A stretch of DNA of 64,000 nucleotides from JAQWCH01 sp050952725 (GTDB lineage: Bacteria; Bacillota_I; Bacilli_A; RFN20; CAG-826). A program made the translations under genes and the position numbers. Below are positions 1-9,659 of the stretch, in pieces. The stretch covers positions 806,001-870,000 of the forward strand of contig JBMNLN010000001.1 in assembly GCA_050952725.1 (NCBI GenBank), read 5' to 3'. The first letter of the stretch is position 1. Every line of letters begins with the position of its first letter. The notes under the pieces are model-generated. The model was not told the origin of the DNA, did not search any database, and worked only from the letters and a program-made list of their open reading frames with translations.

Positions 1-208
1 CATATAGATAATTTTCCCAACCGATAAACTCCGTATTCGTATCAAAGATGCTCTTATTGGTGAATGATAAGATCAAGGTTTTAACAATCGGATAAAAGTA
101 AAAGAGCAAGAAGCCAATTAAGGCAATCCCAGTGAAAAGAAGAAAATAACGATAATCTTTTTTGAAATTCTTCTTAAATAACTTCCATTTGGTCTTAATC
201 GCGCTCAT
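1..208 (-). CDS. ABC sugar transporter permease, MalF/UgpA type (3' part lies beyond the window)
   Basis: Only the first 69 codons are present; the gene runs off the left edge. It starts at the ATG at 208, three bases after the stop of the binding-protein gene. The visible protein has a basic cytoplasmic N-terminus, one hydrophobic helix (about residues 20-40) and the PIVKTLILSF / FIGWENYLY type sequence typical of the first periplasmic loop of MalF/UgpA-type permeases. It should form the membrane channel of the importer whose binding protein is encoded just upstream; the second permease is expected beyond the edge. The EAA loop that would contact the ATPase is outside the window. The family call is good; the substrate is unknown. 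Confidence 0.8.
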   Translation of the reverse strand, partial: MSAIKTKWKLFKKNFKKDYRYFLLFTGIALIGFLLFYFYPIVKTLILSFTNKSIFDTNTEFIGWENYLY

Positions 209-211
209 CGA

Positions 212-1528
212 CTAATCTCCATATAAATTGCGATAATAGCTATTCACATTATTTTCAATGCGGGTTAAGACCGCGACCACATCGGTTTCGGCTCCGCGGC
301 CATCGATCATCAGTTTATATAATTCACTCATCACGAACTCGCGCATAATCTTAGAAAAATCTTTTTCTTGTGGCAGGACCACCGCTTCGTTAATCGCCGC
401 AAAAAGAGCCTCAATCTTTATTCGTTTTTGTTTTTCGCGGGGGAGTTCTCCAATATAGGCTTGCATGTTTTTAAGGGCCCCAATTTTGCCGTGTTCATAC
501 ATTTTTAGCGCTCCTTCTTTCCCGGCCCAAAGTTTTAAAAAGTTAAATGCAGCTTGATTTTTTTTGCTGCGCACGGAAATGCCAAAAGCATCCGCGGATA
601 ATTCTCCACCTGGAGCATTAGGACGGCCAACTGGTTTAGGCAACACTTCGATATCCCAGTCGAGATCGAGAACATCATAGGAGAACCAGTCCCCGATATG
701 TCCGCCAAAAATCATCGCCACATTCCCGGCTGAAAAGGAATTAGCACTGGCCATCTCATTAGCGTTAGGACTGAATTTAACCCCTTCTGTCCCCATCGCC
801 TTTTCCCGGAAGAAAGTCGTCGCGGCGATGACTTCAGCACTCGTTAGATTAACTTGATGGTTATGCGTATTAGGGACATAGAAAGTCCCGCCCATTTGCT
901 GGACATAAACATACCATTCTCCCCACCAGTTGAGTTGGGTTTCGGCGCCGAAATGATGAGGCGGCGCTCCAGTATATTTGGTCATCGCCACGCCAGCTTT
1001 TTGAAAATCATCATAAGTCCAATCCGCCTGGGGATAGACGCTTTCGTCAGCCTTGAGATCAAGCGCACTGCGGATGGCTGGAGCATGTTGATCAAACATC
1101 GCTTTGTTGTAATAAAGTAGCGAGGTATTAATCGAGGTAGGAATCGCGTACACTTTGCCATCAAGGGTTAAGGCGGCCACGATTGGATCGAGATAATCAC
1201 TTAATTTAAAGTCGTTATCAGCCCTGATTAAACTAGTTAAATCGATTAAAGAGGGGCGCATCGCTTCAATGATGACCGTACTCGTTTTGATGATATCGGG
1301 CTCATCTTTGGTGCCGATTAATTTTCCCACATCTTGACCATAGGTCGCCTTAACCGCAATCCCTGTTTGATTTTGATAAAGAGCAAATAAATCATCATAT
1401 CGTCCATCATCTTCAATATCGAGAGCGATTTTAATCTCATTGAGATGATCATGACCAAAACAACCTGTTAGCGTCATGCCTAAGGTCGATAAACTCAACA
1501 AGAAACTCACTTTAAGGTACCGTTTCAT
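212..1528 (-). CDS. Sugar ABC transporter substrate-binding lipoprotein
   Basis: A 438-residue extracellular solute-binding protein (family 1, MalE/UgpB-like). A lipoprotein signal ends in LTGC with Cys23 as the lipidation site. The body has the usual two-lobed pattern, including a conserved segment near GNVAMIFGGHIGDW and a C-terminal helical region. It should sit on the outer face of the membrane and deliver an oligosaccharide to the permeases. The start codon overlaps the stop of the GH130 gene by four bases (ATGA), so the two are translationally coupled. Coupling to GH130 suggests a mannoside-containing ligand, which is inference only. Confidence 0.88.
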   Translation of the reverse strand: MKRYLKVSFLLSLSTLGMTLTGCFGHDHLNEIKIALDIEDDGRYDDLFALYQNQTGIAVKATYGQDVGKLIGTKDEPDIIKTSTVIIEAMRPSLIDLTSLIRADNDFKLSDYLDPIVAALTLDGKVYAIPTSINTSLLYYNKAMFDQHAPAIRSALDLKADESVYPQADWTYDDFQKAGVAMTKYTGAPPHHFGAETQLNWWGEWYVYVQQMGGTFYVPNTHNHQVNLTSAEVIAATTFFREKAMGTEGVKFSPNANEMASANSFSAGNVAMIFGGHIGDWFSYDVLDLDWDIEVLPKPVGRPNAPGGELSADAFGISVRSKKNQAAFNFLKLWAGKEGALKMYEHGKIGALKNMQAYIGELPREKQKRIKIEALFAAINEAVVLPQEKDFSKIMREFVMSELYKLMIDGRGAETDVVAVLTRIENNVNSYYRNLYGD

Positions 1529-2556
1529 AAAACCTCTCCTAAATTCGCAGCGATTTCATCATAGGTTAAGGTGGCCACAGCAATCGCCTCATCGCACACC
1601 CCGTAATAGATTTTCACTTCATGTTCTTCAAAAACGGCACCACAGGTAAAGACGACTTCGGGCATCAATCCCCCTTTTTCAAAAGGTTCCGTGGGGGCGA
1701 TGAGCGGCTCTTTACTTCTTTTAAGGACTTTACTCGGGTCATCTTTAGCAACTAAGAGGGCGGCGAGATGATAACGGTTGAAAGAATCCGCACTATGGTA
1801 GAGGACCAACCATCCATCTTTGCTCAGGTGAGGAACAGCGCCAGCCCCTAAGCGCACACTGGCCGTATAGTCAATCCGCGCTCCCGTTAATACTTGATGC
1901 TCTCCCCAATGGAGCAGATTCGTACTCCGGGCCACCCAGATATCGAGACGGCCAAATTCACTAGTACTCGGCCGGTGATAAGCATAGTAATATCCGTTAA
2001 TTTTCTTTGGGAATAAAACCACATCTTTATTATCGAAATGAAAGATATTGCCCAACCGCTCAAACGTTTTAAAATCGCTGGTCACCATCAGGCGGACATT
2101 GATTCCATACTCACTGACTGCGGTATAGGAAATATAATACTTGTCGTCGATTCTGGTAATGCGGGGATCTTCTAGACCGAATTCTTCATAGATTGAATCG
2201 GGTAAAATCGGGGTTTCATCAAAGGTGAAGTGATATCCGTCCTGACTTCGTCCCACGCGGAAATGACTGATGGAGGTCAAATAATTTTGCTGGTGATTGC
2301 GAATCACGCGCACATCCGAGAAGTCATAATGCGAATCATCAAGGGCAAACTTCAAAAAGGTATAGTCATGGTTGCGATAGACGGGAATGACGACATGAGA
2401 ATCTTTTTGGAAAGCGATCGTTTCGGCGACACGAGCTAGCATAATATATTGATTATCAACTTTAATAATCGCGGGATTAAACACCCCAAACACCTTAAAA
2501 TCAGGACGAGTTGGTTGAAGGGTCTCTTTGGTAATAATTAATCGCTTCTTCATCAT
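1525..2556 (-). CDS. GH130-family glycoside phosphorylase (beta-mannoside type)
   Basis: The 343-residue protein is the normal length for GH130. Visible family motifs are FNPAI near residue 27, LARVAE near 40, the EDPR motif at 129-132 whose Asp is the proton donor in characterised members, and a DNKDVVLFP stretch later. GH130 enzymes are five-bladed propellers that phosphorolyse beta-mannosides, giving mannose-1-phosphate; some members are hydrolases. There is no signal peptide, so it acts in the cytoplasm on imported oligosaccharides. It lies between a surface lipoprotein and the ABC binding protein and overlaps the latter by four bases. Subfamily and linkage cannot be told from sequence alone. 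Confidence 0.87.
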   Translation of the reverse strand: MMKKRLIITKETLQPTRPDFKVFGVFNPAIIKVDNQYIMLARVAETIAFQKDSHVVIPVYRNHDYTFLKFALDDSHYDFSDVRVIRNHQQNYLTSISHFRVGRSQDGYHFTFDETPILPDSIYEEFGLEDPRITRIDDKYYISYTAVSEYGINVRLMVTSDFKTFERLGNIFHFDNKDVVLFPKKINGYYYAYHRPSTSEFGRLDIWVARSTNLLHWGEHQVLTGARIDYTASVRLGAGAVPHLSKDGWLVLYHSADSFNRYHLAALLVAKDDPSKVLKRSKEPLIAPTEPFEKGGLMPEVVFTCGAVFEEHEVKIYYGVCDEAIAVATLTYDEIAANLGEVL

Positions 2557-4449
2557 TTACTCCGTACGATAGACTTTTAAATAACTGATTTTCATCATCG
2601 CCTCGGCAAATTGCGTTCCGATATCACTGCCATTGACCACCAGATAAAGTTGGAACTGCGGGTAAAGGGGATTAAAATCAATTACTTGGAATCCCGTTTC
2701 ATTTCCAGAACTTAATTTAAGGGGGTTTTGCGAGATAATATTGCCATTTGCGTCATAATATAAGACCTTGATTTCCCACATCGTTTTGACAAAATCATTC
2801 AGGCGATTTAATTCATCAACTTGTAAGAGCATTTGGATGTGAGCGGTCTGGGGTTGAACAAATTTTTGACTCACAATTCCCCCGAAGCAGTATTTCGCTT
2901 CGGGGTATTTGTTTTGTTTCATCACCAACTTATCCCCTTCAAGGCGGAGTGAAGCGGGACTAAGCGCGTGGATAATCGGGTCTTCACTTTGTTTGGTGCG
3001 ATCGGGAATAGTCCACTTGGCAGCGTTGATGAAATCTTGAGGATAATCGTTAAAGTAGAGCGAGGTGCGACGCACATCAATCGTATATTTTTGTGGTTGT
3101 CCAGCGTTATTGATAATGATGCCCTGTTCGATATAAGCCTCATCCTTTTGCCAAGTGCTGGCTTTAGTCGCGTAATTGATATATAAATCTTCTGCGTTTC
3201 CTTCCGCATAAAGTAATCCATTGATATTGCGATAGATTTTATTAGCGCTCCCATCGGTCAGATGGAGTTTGATCCGCGCTTTATTATTGAATTCGCGGGC
3301 GTTGGCTTCATTTAGATGCGTGGCATTATTAGCATCAAAATAATTTTCTAAAACGCAAGTATGCCCTTCTTGGTGACTGTGAACACTACTCATCGTTTCC
3401 GGAGTGATATTCAAGTAAATTTCCCCAGTCCAAGTCGTGTTAAATAAAGTTTGAAAGAGGGGCAAGCCTTCGTTGGTACCGTTATAGTTAATTGTCGCTA
3501 ATGCGGTTTTTAAATCATCGATATTTTCGTAACCACTTAAAACATCGATCAGAAGAGTAGCGACTTTACTCTGATCTACTTTTGATTTGGCCGTGACGAT
3601 GGTGCGACCGACGCTTGCAAACTGCACCATTCCGCTTTCGTTTACGTAGGCAATCTGCGGATTGGCACTTTCCCATAATACTTCCTGATTAGCGGTGCTT
3701 GGAGTAATTGAAGTAGTTAAATGAACCGGTTCGCTATGAACAAGGCGCGCAAGCTGCTGATCAATAATCGCTGGCGAAGTAATCTCGATGCTCGTAATCG
3801 CTGCTTGATTGTTGTAAATCGCGATATGTCGCAAATTTAATTCAGCGGTTTGTCTTTCCCCGTCGGGACCTTTGGCGAGGACATGGAAAGTACAATGTTT
3901 TATTTGCTCGCGATACTTCCACCCATTTTGGTAACCAGGATCGGGTTGAGTATTCCGTTCTCGATATTTTTGGCAAAGCATTGAATCAACGACATTGACC
4001 GAGATGAGTCCAGGGGTGTTTTCATCTGATAAAACGTAATAATATTCGAGCTCTCCCTCGACAGCTAATTTAATGATGTATTGAGAATAAGCATCGATGA
4101 CATCCATTTCGAAAATCACCGCTTTGGCGAAATCCAAAGCCAAAACCGGCGTTTGCACCCCGCCGTAATTGTCTAAACTCGCATCAATATTCCAAATTGA
4201 CACATAGTCATCTTCCCCATGGTAATGAGCCACACCAGCTGGAGTTGCACTGCCAAATTGACTAATATGATGAGCAGAATATCGAACACTTTCACCATTC
4301 CATGAGGGAATTTCTGAGGGATTATCGCTATTGCTACTCGGATCGAGCGACGCGGAATCATTACTGCTTAAAGAAACACGGCTGGAGTTAGGTGTGCAGC
4401 TGCTGATAATCAAGATTCCGAAAATTCCTAAAATGATTTTTTTCTTCAT
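2557..4449 (-). CDS. Surface lipoprotein with a bacterial Ig-like (BIG2) domain, function unknown
   Basis: A 630-residue protein with a lipoprotein signal (ISSC, Cys18) followed by a Ser/Asn-rich linker to about residue 50. A beta-rich region comes next, possibly carbohydrate-binding. A BIG2-like Ig domain follows near residues 215-300, recognisable from ITPSTANQEVLWESANPQIA and the following SVGRTIVTAKS pattern. The C-terminal 300 residues are beta-rich and resemble nothing I can name. It has no recognisable catalytic motif. It stops directly before the GH130 start, with no gap. Position in a sugar operon suggests glycan binding at the cell surface, by inference. Confidence 0.75.
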   Translation of the reverse strand: MKKKIILGIFGILIISSCTPNSSRVSLSSNDSASLDPSSNSDNPSEIPSWNGESVRYSAHHISQFGSATPAGVAHYHGEDDYVSIWNIDASLDNYGGVQTPVLALDFAKAVIFEMDVIDAYSQYIIKLAVEGELEYYYVLSDENTPGLISVNVVDSMLCQKYRERNTQPDPGYQNGWKYREQIKHCTFHVLAKGPDGERQTAELNLRHIAIYNNQAAITSIEITSPAIIDQQLARLVHSEPVHLTTSITPSTANQEVLWESANPQIAYVNESGMVQFASVGRTIVTAKSKVDQSKVATLLIDVLSGYENIDDLKTALATINYNGTNEGLPLFQTLFNTTWTGEIYLNITPETMSSVHSHQEGHTCVLENYFDANNATHLNEANAREFNNKARIKLHLTDGSANKIYRNINGLLYAEGNAEDLYINYATKASTWQKDEAYIEQGIIINNAGQPQKYTIDVRRTSLYFNDYPQDFINAAKWTIPDRTKQSEDPIIHALSPASLRLEGDKLVMKQNKYPEAKYCFGGIVSQKFVQPQTAHIQMLLQVDELNRLNDFVKTMWEIKVLYYDANGNIISQNPLKLSSGNETGFQVIDFNPLYPQFQLYLVVNGSDIGTQFAEAMMKISYLKVYRTE

Positions 4450-4453
4450 AAGT

Positions 4454-6499
4454 TCACCTGCATATCACTCTCTTGGTTACATAATCTTGTAAACCACTTT
4501 GGGTTTCGATGAGCACCTTTAAGGTGTAGTCGGTATCGGGTAATAAATCTTTTTCGTAATTAAAGAGATGCAGAGGTTCACCATCATAGGCTAAAATTTC
4601 GTTAAAATAAATCTTCATTTTCATCACTTCATCGTTACGTAAACCAGTATAACGAATCTCGATGTTAGACTGCTCTGTTAACTCTTGCCGGGTATCAATA
4701 TTGATTAATTCCACCGCAGGACGCTTTTTGCTTAAGATATCTTCCCTTAAATAAAAGGTGTCACCTTCAAGTTTCAAATAACTGTTAACCGGTATGACTT
4801 TTAGTACCAAGGCGCTTTCTTTTGGAAGGGAAATGCGAACATTTCCTTGTAAATCGCGTCCGAATATCGAATTGGATGTCATATCAAACAAGTCGTATTT
4901 TTCTTTTGTTCCGTTAAAGGTGAAGACGCAATCTTCGGGATAAGGATTATAGAACATATAGGTTGGGTATCCGTTACTCCCAAAACTATCCGTGGCATTT
5001 AAATCGATTTGGAGGATGCCATCAACGTCGGTTGGCGATACGAGTGCCCCCATCCCTCCAAGGAACACACTGCTATATAGACTTAAATCAGATGGTTGAT
5101 CAAACATCGTGGTTGCATCGCCCATCGCATATCCGTTTATTCCGTTCCAAGAATTTCGAAAGCCTTCGTAAATGATGTTGCCTTGGGGATCAAACGGCAA
5201 ATAATAATCCATTGATTGGCGTTCAAGTGGATGTTCTTTGGGGAAGAAGATGCGACTATTACTAACGACATTGAGCATATATTTACCCAAGGCGGTGGCA
5301 AAACGAGGTTCATATTTCACCAGGGGCATTAACGTCGTGGGTAAGTGGAAAGAGTTCATCGAAAAGGCGTAATCGCCAGTTTGCCCGACTAGCCCATGCA
5401 TTGGGTAACCGCCGAAGGTATTATTCATCACCGCCCATCCTGGCCGAAAGGCCGAATCGGGGTCGAAGATAAAGTCAAGAAATTTACCAATGTCATAATC
5501 AGTGCCGTATTTTTGATTTAATACTGCGGCAACATAAGGGGCATAATCAGTGAGCGCTTCATAATTTGGGTTTTTTTGATAGGTTTGCAGGTAATCAAGC
5601 ACTTCTTTACACCCGATTAAATATTTGTCATCCTTTGTGATTTCATAAGCAGAATAAAAAAGAAAAGCAAGACCACCGTTAGGGGGTTCGATATGGCCAC
5701 CCGTTGTCGTCGGCGAGCCTAAAACCACGTTGTAGCCTACAAATTCATAATTTGGTTGCCCCTCTTTGACAAAGTTGGGTAAGGCTGCTAACCATTGATT
5801 AGCACCGTTTAAAACCATCTCGCGCATATAAGGGGTTTCTGGATAATAATCAAATAGACGCGCGAATAAAATTTGTGGGAATAAGTCATACCAAAAACTT
5901 TGACCTTGGACCCCATAGTTGTGGACTAATTTACTACCTGTGTCATAACTTGCAAATGTCATTTCGACAAAGTCATAAGTGATTTCATCGAAAAATTGTC
6001 TTTGTTTGTCAATTCCGGCCCAAGTACTCCCCAATACGGCCCCAATAGTCACAATTGCTTCGCTTCCAGAACTAAGGACGCGATTATCCCCGACATAGGT
6101 GGGAAAACCAAAAGTTCGTTTTAAATATCCAGTTTCTAACGGATTATATATCGGGGGTTGCCGCGGTTGATCAAGCCAATAGCCCATGGGACTCCAAGTG
6201 GTCGGGTCATTAGCGATATAAGCAGGTAACTTCGCTTCAATGTCATGGGCAAAATCAAAAGCTAAAGCATCAAAATCTTTAGCGATTTTTTTAAAATTAA
6301 TATATCGGTAATTATTTGGAAAAGATGGGAAGGTATTAATCCGTGAAACAGCTTTTTGAGTGCTTTTTTCGCGGGGATAAACTGTTTCAGGAGGATTTTG
6401 ACTGCTTGATTCAAAAGATTCACTACCATTAGAAAGGTGGCAGCTGGTCACTAGCAAAAACAAAATGATAAATACACTAAAGGGATGTTTTTTATTCAT
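4454..6499 (-). CDS. Large surface lipoprotein, possible (alpha/alpha)6-barrel carbohydrate-active enzyme
   Basis: A 681-residue protein that is first in the minus-strand sugar operon, four bases before the next gene. The lipoprotein signal ends VTSC (Cys20). Residues about 60-500 contain regularly spaced helical pairs with aromatic Trp/Tyr/Gly-rich loops, such as GYWLDQPRQPP, NYGVQGQSFWYD and GGHIEPPNGG. This is the look of six-hairpin glycosidases and polysaccharide lyases. The last 200 residues look like beta domains, the end being fibronectin-like. I do not recognise a characterised family and cannot assign catalytic residues. A substrate-binding or degrading role is inferred from context. 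Confidence 0.65.
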   Translation of the reverse strand: MNKKHPFSVFIILFLLVTSCHLSNGSESFESSSQNPPETVYPREKSTQKAVSRINTFPSFPNNYRYINFKKIAKDFDALAFDFAHDIEAKLPAYIANDPTTWSPMGYWLDQPRQPPIYNPLETGYLKRTFGFPTYVGDNRVLSSGSEAIVTIGAVLGSTWAGIDKQRQFFDEITYDFVEMTFASYDTGSKLVHNYGVQGQSFWYDLFPQILFARLFDYYPETPYMREMVLNGANQWLAALPNFVKEGQPNYEFVGYNVVLGSPTTTGGHIEPPNGGLAFLFYSAYEITKDDKYLIGCKEVLDYLQTYQKNPNYEALTDYAPYVAAVLNQKYGTDYDIGKFLDFIFDPDSAFRPGWAVMNNTFGGYPMHGLVGQTGDYAFSMNSFHLPTTLMPLVKYEPRFATALGKYMLNVVSNSRIFFPKEHPLERQSMDYYLPFDPQGNIIYEGFRNSWNGINGYAMGDATTMFDQPSDLSLYSSVFLGGMGALVSPTDVDGILQIDLNATDSFGSNGYPTYMFYNPYPEDCVFTFNGTKEKYDLFDMTSNSIFGRDLQGNVRISLPKESALVLKVIPVNSYLKLEGDTFYLREDILSKKRPAVELINIDTRQELTEQSNIEIRYTGLRNDEVMKMKIYFNEILAYDGEPLHLFNYEKDLLPDTDYTLKVLIETQSGLQDYVTKRVICR

Positions 6500-6519
6500 T
6501 TTATATGTGCCTCGATTTT

Positions 6520-6547
6520 AGTATAGCACAACAATTATTAATAAAAA
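6520..6547 (-). promoter_or_regulatory. Promoter of the 6499-to-1 sugar operon
   Basis: Read on the minus strand, an extended -10 TGC-TATACT (box at 6520-6525) lies 16 bases after a weak -35 TTTTTA (6542-6547). The predicted start is near 6513, ahead of a GAGG ribosome site. A perfect palindrome TTTAATTAAA at 6551-6560 lies just upstream of the -35 and could be the operator for the adjacent LacI-type regulator; that link is inference. Confidence 0.55.
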
Positions 6548-6610
6548 CCTTTTAATTAAAAAATTAATCAAAAATTAATCTATATTTAATCAATTATTTA
6601 TGCATTCGCT

Positions 6611-7600
6611 CTAACGAATGATGGTTTTAACAGAATCTCTTTCAACTAATGTGACGGTGATTTGCTGCATCACCCGCTTCTTATTCATGATGTCAATCAT
6701 TGCGTTATAAGCTTTTTTAGCAAAGGAATCACGAGCGGGACCAATGGAGGTTAATTTGGGCAAGAGATTTTCACAGAGTTGGGTATTATCGAAACTGACC
6801 ACCGAAACATCATCGGGGATTTTAAATCCATTGAAGGAGAGGATGGAGTAAAGTTTTTGTGCCGCGGCATCACAGTGACAAATAAAAGCGGTGGGCATCT
6901 CATCAAGCGGAAGATCAAATATCACTTGACTCAATTCAATGTTTTCATTGATATGCCAATTTGGGCGATAGATTAATCCGTGTTCATTAATGGCTTTTAA
7001 ATATCCAAAATAGCGATCGGAAACGGCTGCCGTTTTATTGATATTACCAATAAAACCAATCTTTCGGTGACCTTTTTCGATCAAATAGTTGGTGAGTTTA
7101 TACGCGGTTTGATAGTTATTGTTATACATAAAGTTCAGCGTGTATAACGGCGAATAATAGTCGATGAACAAGGAAGGGATGCTGACATCTTCCATGTATT
7201 TAAAAACTTCCGGATCCAATTCACCTGCAAAAAACACCCCATCAGGTTTTAAAATACTAATGGCCGATTTAAGTTTTTCAACTGGATTGATATCGTCAAC
7301 AAAAACAACTTGGAGCATACTATCGGCTTTGGATAATTCACCGCTTAAATAGTAAAAGATATTTGAATAGTATTGCTCGGATGGAGTTAAGAAGAAGTCC
7401 TTATTAATCACAAAAATAAAACGACTATTATCCATGACTTGGCGAGGTGATTTTACGCCATACCCTACGGAAGTGGCATAGGTTTTAATTCTCTTACGCA
7501 GATCTTCACTCACGCCTTTTTGATTATTGAGTGCTTTATGGACGGCGACTGTGCTGATATTGAATTTTTCTGCGATACTTTTTAATGTGACTTTTTTCAT
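6611..7600 (-). CDS. LacI-family transcriptional regulator
   Basis: A 329-residue protein, standard length for the family. The N-terminal helix-turn-helix begins VTLKSIAEKFNISTVAVHKALN, followed by a hinge helix. Residues from about 60 form a periplasmic-binding-protein-like sensor domain, with a DDVSVVSFDNTQL segment near residue 260 that matches the conserved effector-pocket region. A strong GGAGGAG ribosome site precedes the ATG. It sits between the minus-strand sugar operon and the divergent surface-protein gene, so it probably controls one or both in response to a sugar. The HTH has VAVHKALN where most LacI proteins have TTVSRALN, so operator preference may be unusual. Confidence 0.92.
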   Translation of the reverse strand: MKKVTLKSIAEKFNISTVAVHKALNNQKGVSEDLRKRIKTYATSVGYGVKSPRQVMDNSRFIFVINKDFFLTPSEQYYSNIFYYLSGELSKADSMLQVVFVDDINPVEKLKSAISILKPDGVFFAGELDPEVFKYMEDVSIPSLFIDYYSPLYTLNFMYNNNYQTAYKLTNYLIEKGHRKIGFIGNINKTAAVSDRYFGYLKAINEHGLIYRPNWHINENIELSQVIFDLPLDEMPTAFICHCDAAAQKLYSILSFNGFKIPDDVSVVSFDNTQLCENLLPKLTSIGPARDSFAKKAYNAMIDIMNKKRVMQQITVTLVERDSVKTIIR

Positions 7601-7831
7601 TGCGACTCCTCCATTTTAACTGTTTGCTTAGATTAAATTTTATGCATTAACTGAAATCTTATTCCCGGTAGTCATTCAATTAAGCTGCTGGTTGGAAATA
7701 ATTATCAGGTCATTTTAGTGGGCTTTTTGTGTAAAAACGCAATTATTTTATCCCACAAGTTGATATTACTACAAATTAATTAAAAAGTTTATGCTAAAGT
7801 TAATTTAATCTTTTTTAACTGCTAATTTCAA

Positions 7832-7855
7832 TAAATTAACCGATAAATTAACCGT
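7832..7855. repeat. Perfect tandem 12-bp repeat upstream of the 7947 promoter
   Basis: ATAAATTAACCG occurs twice back to back (7832-7843 and 7844-7855), ending eight bases before the -35 box at 7863. The rest of 7601-7946 is AT-rich and holds no gene. Such spacing suggests a regulator-binding array; the neighbouring LacI protein is the obvious candidate, though binding is not shown. Confidence 0.5.
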
Positions 7856-7862
7856 TTGGATA

Positions 7863-7891
7863 TTGACAAAGTGCTTTTCCCGCCATAACAT
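7863..7891 (+). promoter_or_regulatory. Promoter of the 7947 surface-protein gene
   Basis: A consensus -35 TTGACA (7863-7868), a 17-base spacer and a -10 TAACAT (7886-7891). The predicted start is near 7898, which rules out the TTG codon at 7863 as a translation start and supports the ATG at 7947. Confidence 0.65.
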
Positions 7892-7946
7892 AAAATCAGT
7901 GAGGTGTGTTTATTTATATATATTAGACACAAAAGGAGAGAATAAT

Positions 7947-9623
7947 ATGAAGAAACGCTTATCGATTTCCCTCATTGTTGGCGCTTTTGCTTTACTCACT
8001 AGTGTATTCTTACCGAAACCTGAGGCGGGGCAAGTAAGAGCTGATCACACACCTTATCAAGTGTTAAATGGGGGCTTTGAAACTGGCGATTTTACTGGTT
8101 GGAAGACATATCGACTTTGGAAAAATGAAGATGGAATGGCGGCTTTTGATCCTTCGCTGGTCCATGGATATGCGACCTATTTCGGATCGCATCCCTATGA
8201 CCGTGATGGAAACTATCAACTCGGTGTTTCTTCAGGTCAAAATGCTAGTGATGGTCCAATCAAATGGGATGGCGGAATGTCAGAAGAGCGCATGGGGTAT
8301 CTCCGTTCGAGCGATTTTATCCTCGGGGGCAGTGGCTGGATTAGCTTTAAGCTCGGAGGTGGTAAACACCCATCCTTTGCTTATTTATCCGTGCGCAAAT
8401 CCACTGACCATACTGAGGTGGCGCGGTTTGCGAATCGCCACTACAATGATAAGACGGTAGCTACTGCACAATATGGTTCCGATATTACGAACGCAGAAGC
8501 CTTTCTATTCCAATATTATTTCGATTTGAGTGAACACTTGACGGAAAAACTTTACTTTTTACTTTGTGATACCTCCTCTTGGGAGTGGTCTGTTCTTTCC
8601 GCTGATAGTTTTGTCACTTACTACGCTGATGCCCCAACTCCCAGTGCGGATCAAACTGCGGTTAATATCTTGCCCGAAGTAAAAAATATCGCAACCGCTG
8701 ATAACTCAATCAAAAATGGTTTTTTCGCTTATGGTCTTGACGACTGGAGCACTTCCGCCACGCAAGGCGATAAGGATATGGGGTGGAATATCGACGGTGA
8801 CTCCGCCCGTAGTAATAAAAACGGCAAAGGTGATGGCGGAGTTGGTATTCTCCGCTCAAGTGCCTTTATTTTAACTGACAATAAATACGTAAAATTTGAT
8901 TGGGCAGGCGGACTCAAATATGACAAACAAATCTTTGTATCCGTCAAAGAAGTGGGAACCAATATCGAAAAATTGCGGTTTGTCCGCAGGGAAAATTTAT
9001 CTGGTAAAGAAAGTGAAAATTTCGATAATCATCTGCTCGATTTGACCGGGCTAGATGACACGAAAAAATATTACTTAGAATTTGCTGATAACCGCGCTTC
9101 TGGCTGGGGTGTGTCCTACGTTAAAGGAGTCCAATTGGTAAACTATTACACACCCGATGGAGACCGTGCCGTTGCCATTAGTCATTTACCGACGAATTTT
9201 AATATCGATCCTCTTCAAGAAGCGACTAACTATGGGGCATACTTCCTAGCGCAAACGGCGGATATGTGTCTAGCCGGAACGGGAAATCTCGTCAATTGGG
9301 GAACGCTTGAGACCGAATATGGCTTATTATCAAATGCCGCAAAAGATATCTTCGTCGATAATGCGACTACTGATGCTAATGTCGTGGCCGCCCGGGAAAG
9401 AGCGGTCTATCTCTTCAATAAATATGGCGCAACCGAAGGATGGACTTTCTTCATCGTCGATTCGACGAATGTCCCATATCCTAAACCATCGGGATTTAAA
9501 CCAAATGATAGCGCGCTTGCCTCGGAAGTATCGCTGAGCAATCTCATCACCTTAGCGACGATTGTTTTAGGAAGTGCGGTTTTATACTTAGCGATGCGGC
9601 GCAAACGTCTAGTTATTAAATAG
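7947..9623 (+). CDS. Secreted membrane-anchored protein with two carbohydrate-binding-like domains
   Basis: 558 residues from the ATG at 7947, which has an AAAGGAGAG ribosome site. A Sec signal peptide probably ends near GQVRA, about residue 32. Two similar beta-sandwich-like segments follow, starting NGGFETGDFTGW and KNGFFAYGLDDWST. They share the RSSDFIL/RSSAFIL motif and look like duplicated carbohydrate-binding modules. A helical module of about 80 residues with Cys, Trp and Tyr markers comes next; a similar one is in the 51050 protein. The chain ends in a transmembrane helix and an RRKR tail, with no LPXTG. Divergent from the LacI gene, so probably co-regulated with the sugar locus. No enzyme motif is seen. 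Confidence 0.75.
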   Translation: MKKRLSISLIVGAFALLTSVFLPKPEAGQVRADHTPYQVLNGGFETGDFTGWKTYRLWKNEDGMAAFDPSLVHGYATYFGSHPYDRDGNYQLGVSSGQNASDGPIKWDGGMSEERMGYLRSSDFILGGSGWISFKLGGGKHPSFAYLSVRKSTDHTEVARFANRHYNDKTVATAQYGSDITNAEAFLFQYYFDLSEHLTEKLYFLLCDTSSWEWSVLSADSFVTYYADAPTPSADQTAVNILPEVKNIATADNSIKNGFFAYGLDDWSTSATQGDKDMGWNIDGDSARSNKNGKGDGGVGILRSSAFILTDNKYVKFDWAGGLKYDKQIFVSVKEVGTNIEKLRFVRRENLSGKESENFDNHLLDLTGLDDTKKYYLEFADNRASGWGVSYVKGVQLVNYYTPDGDRAVAISHLPTNFNIDPLQEATNYGAYFLAQTADMCLAGTGNLVNWGTLETEYGLLSNAAKDIFVDNATTDANVVAARERAVYLFNKYGATEGWTFFIVDSTNVPYPKPSGFKPNDSALASEVSLSNLITLATIVLGSAVLYLAMRRKRLVIK

Positions 9624-9659
9624 AGCGGATTTTGCTTTTAAAATTAAAACTCTTTTCTC

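Noticed and set aside
7863..7946. TTG start at 7863 for the surface protein
   Set aside because: The TTG is part of the TTGACA -35 box. The ATG at 7947 has a good ribosome site and starts a clean signal peptide.
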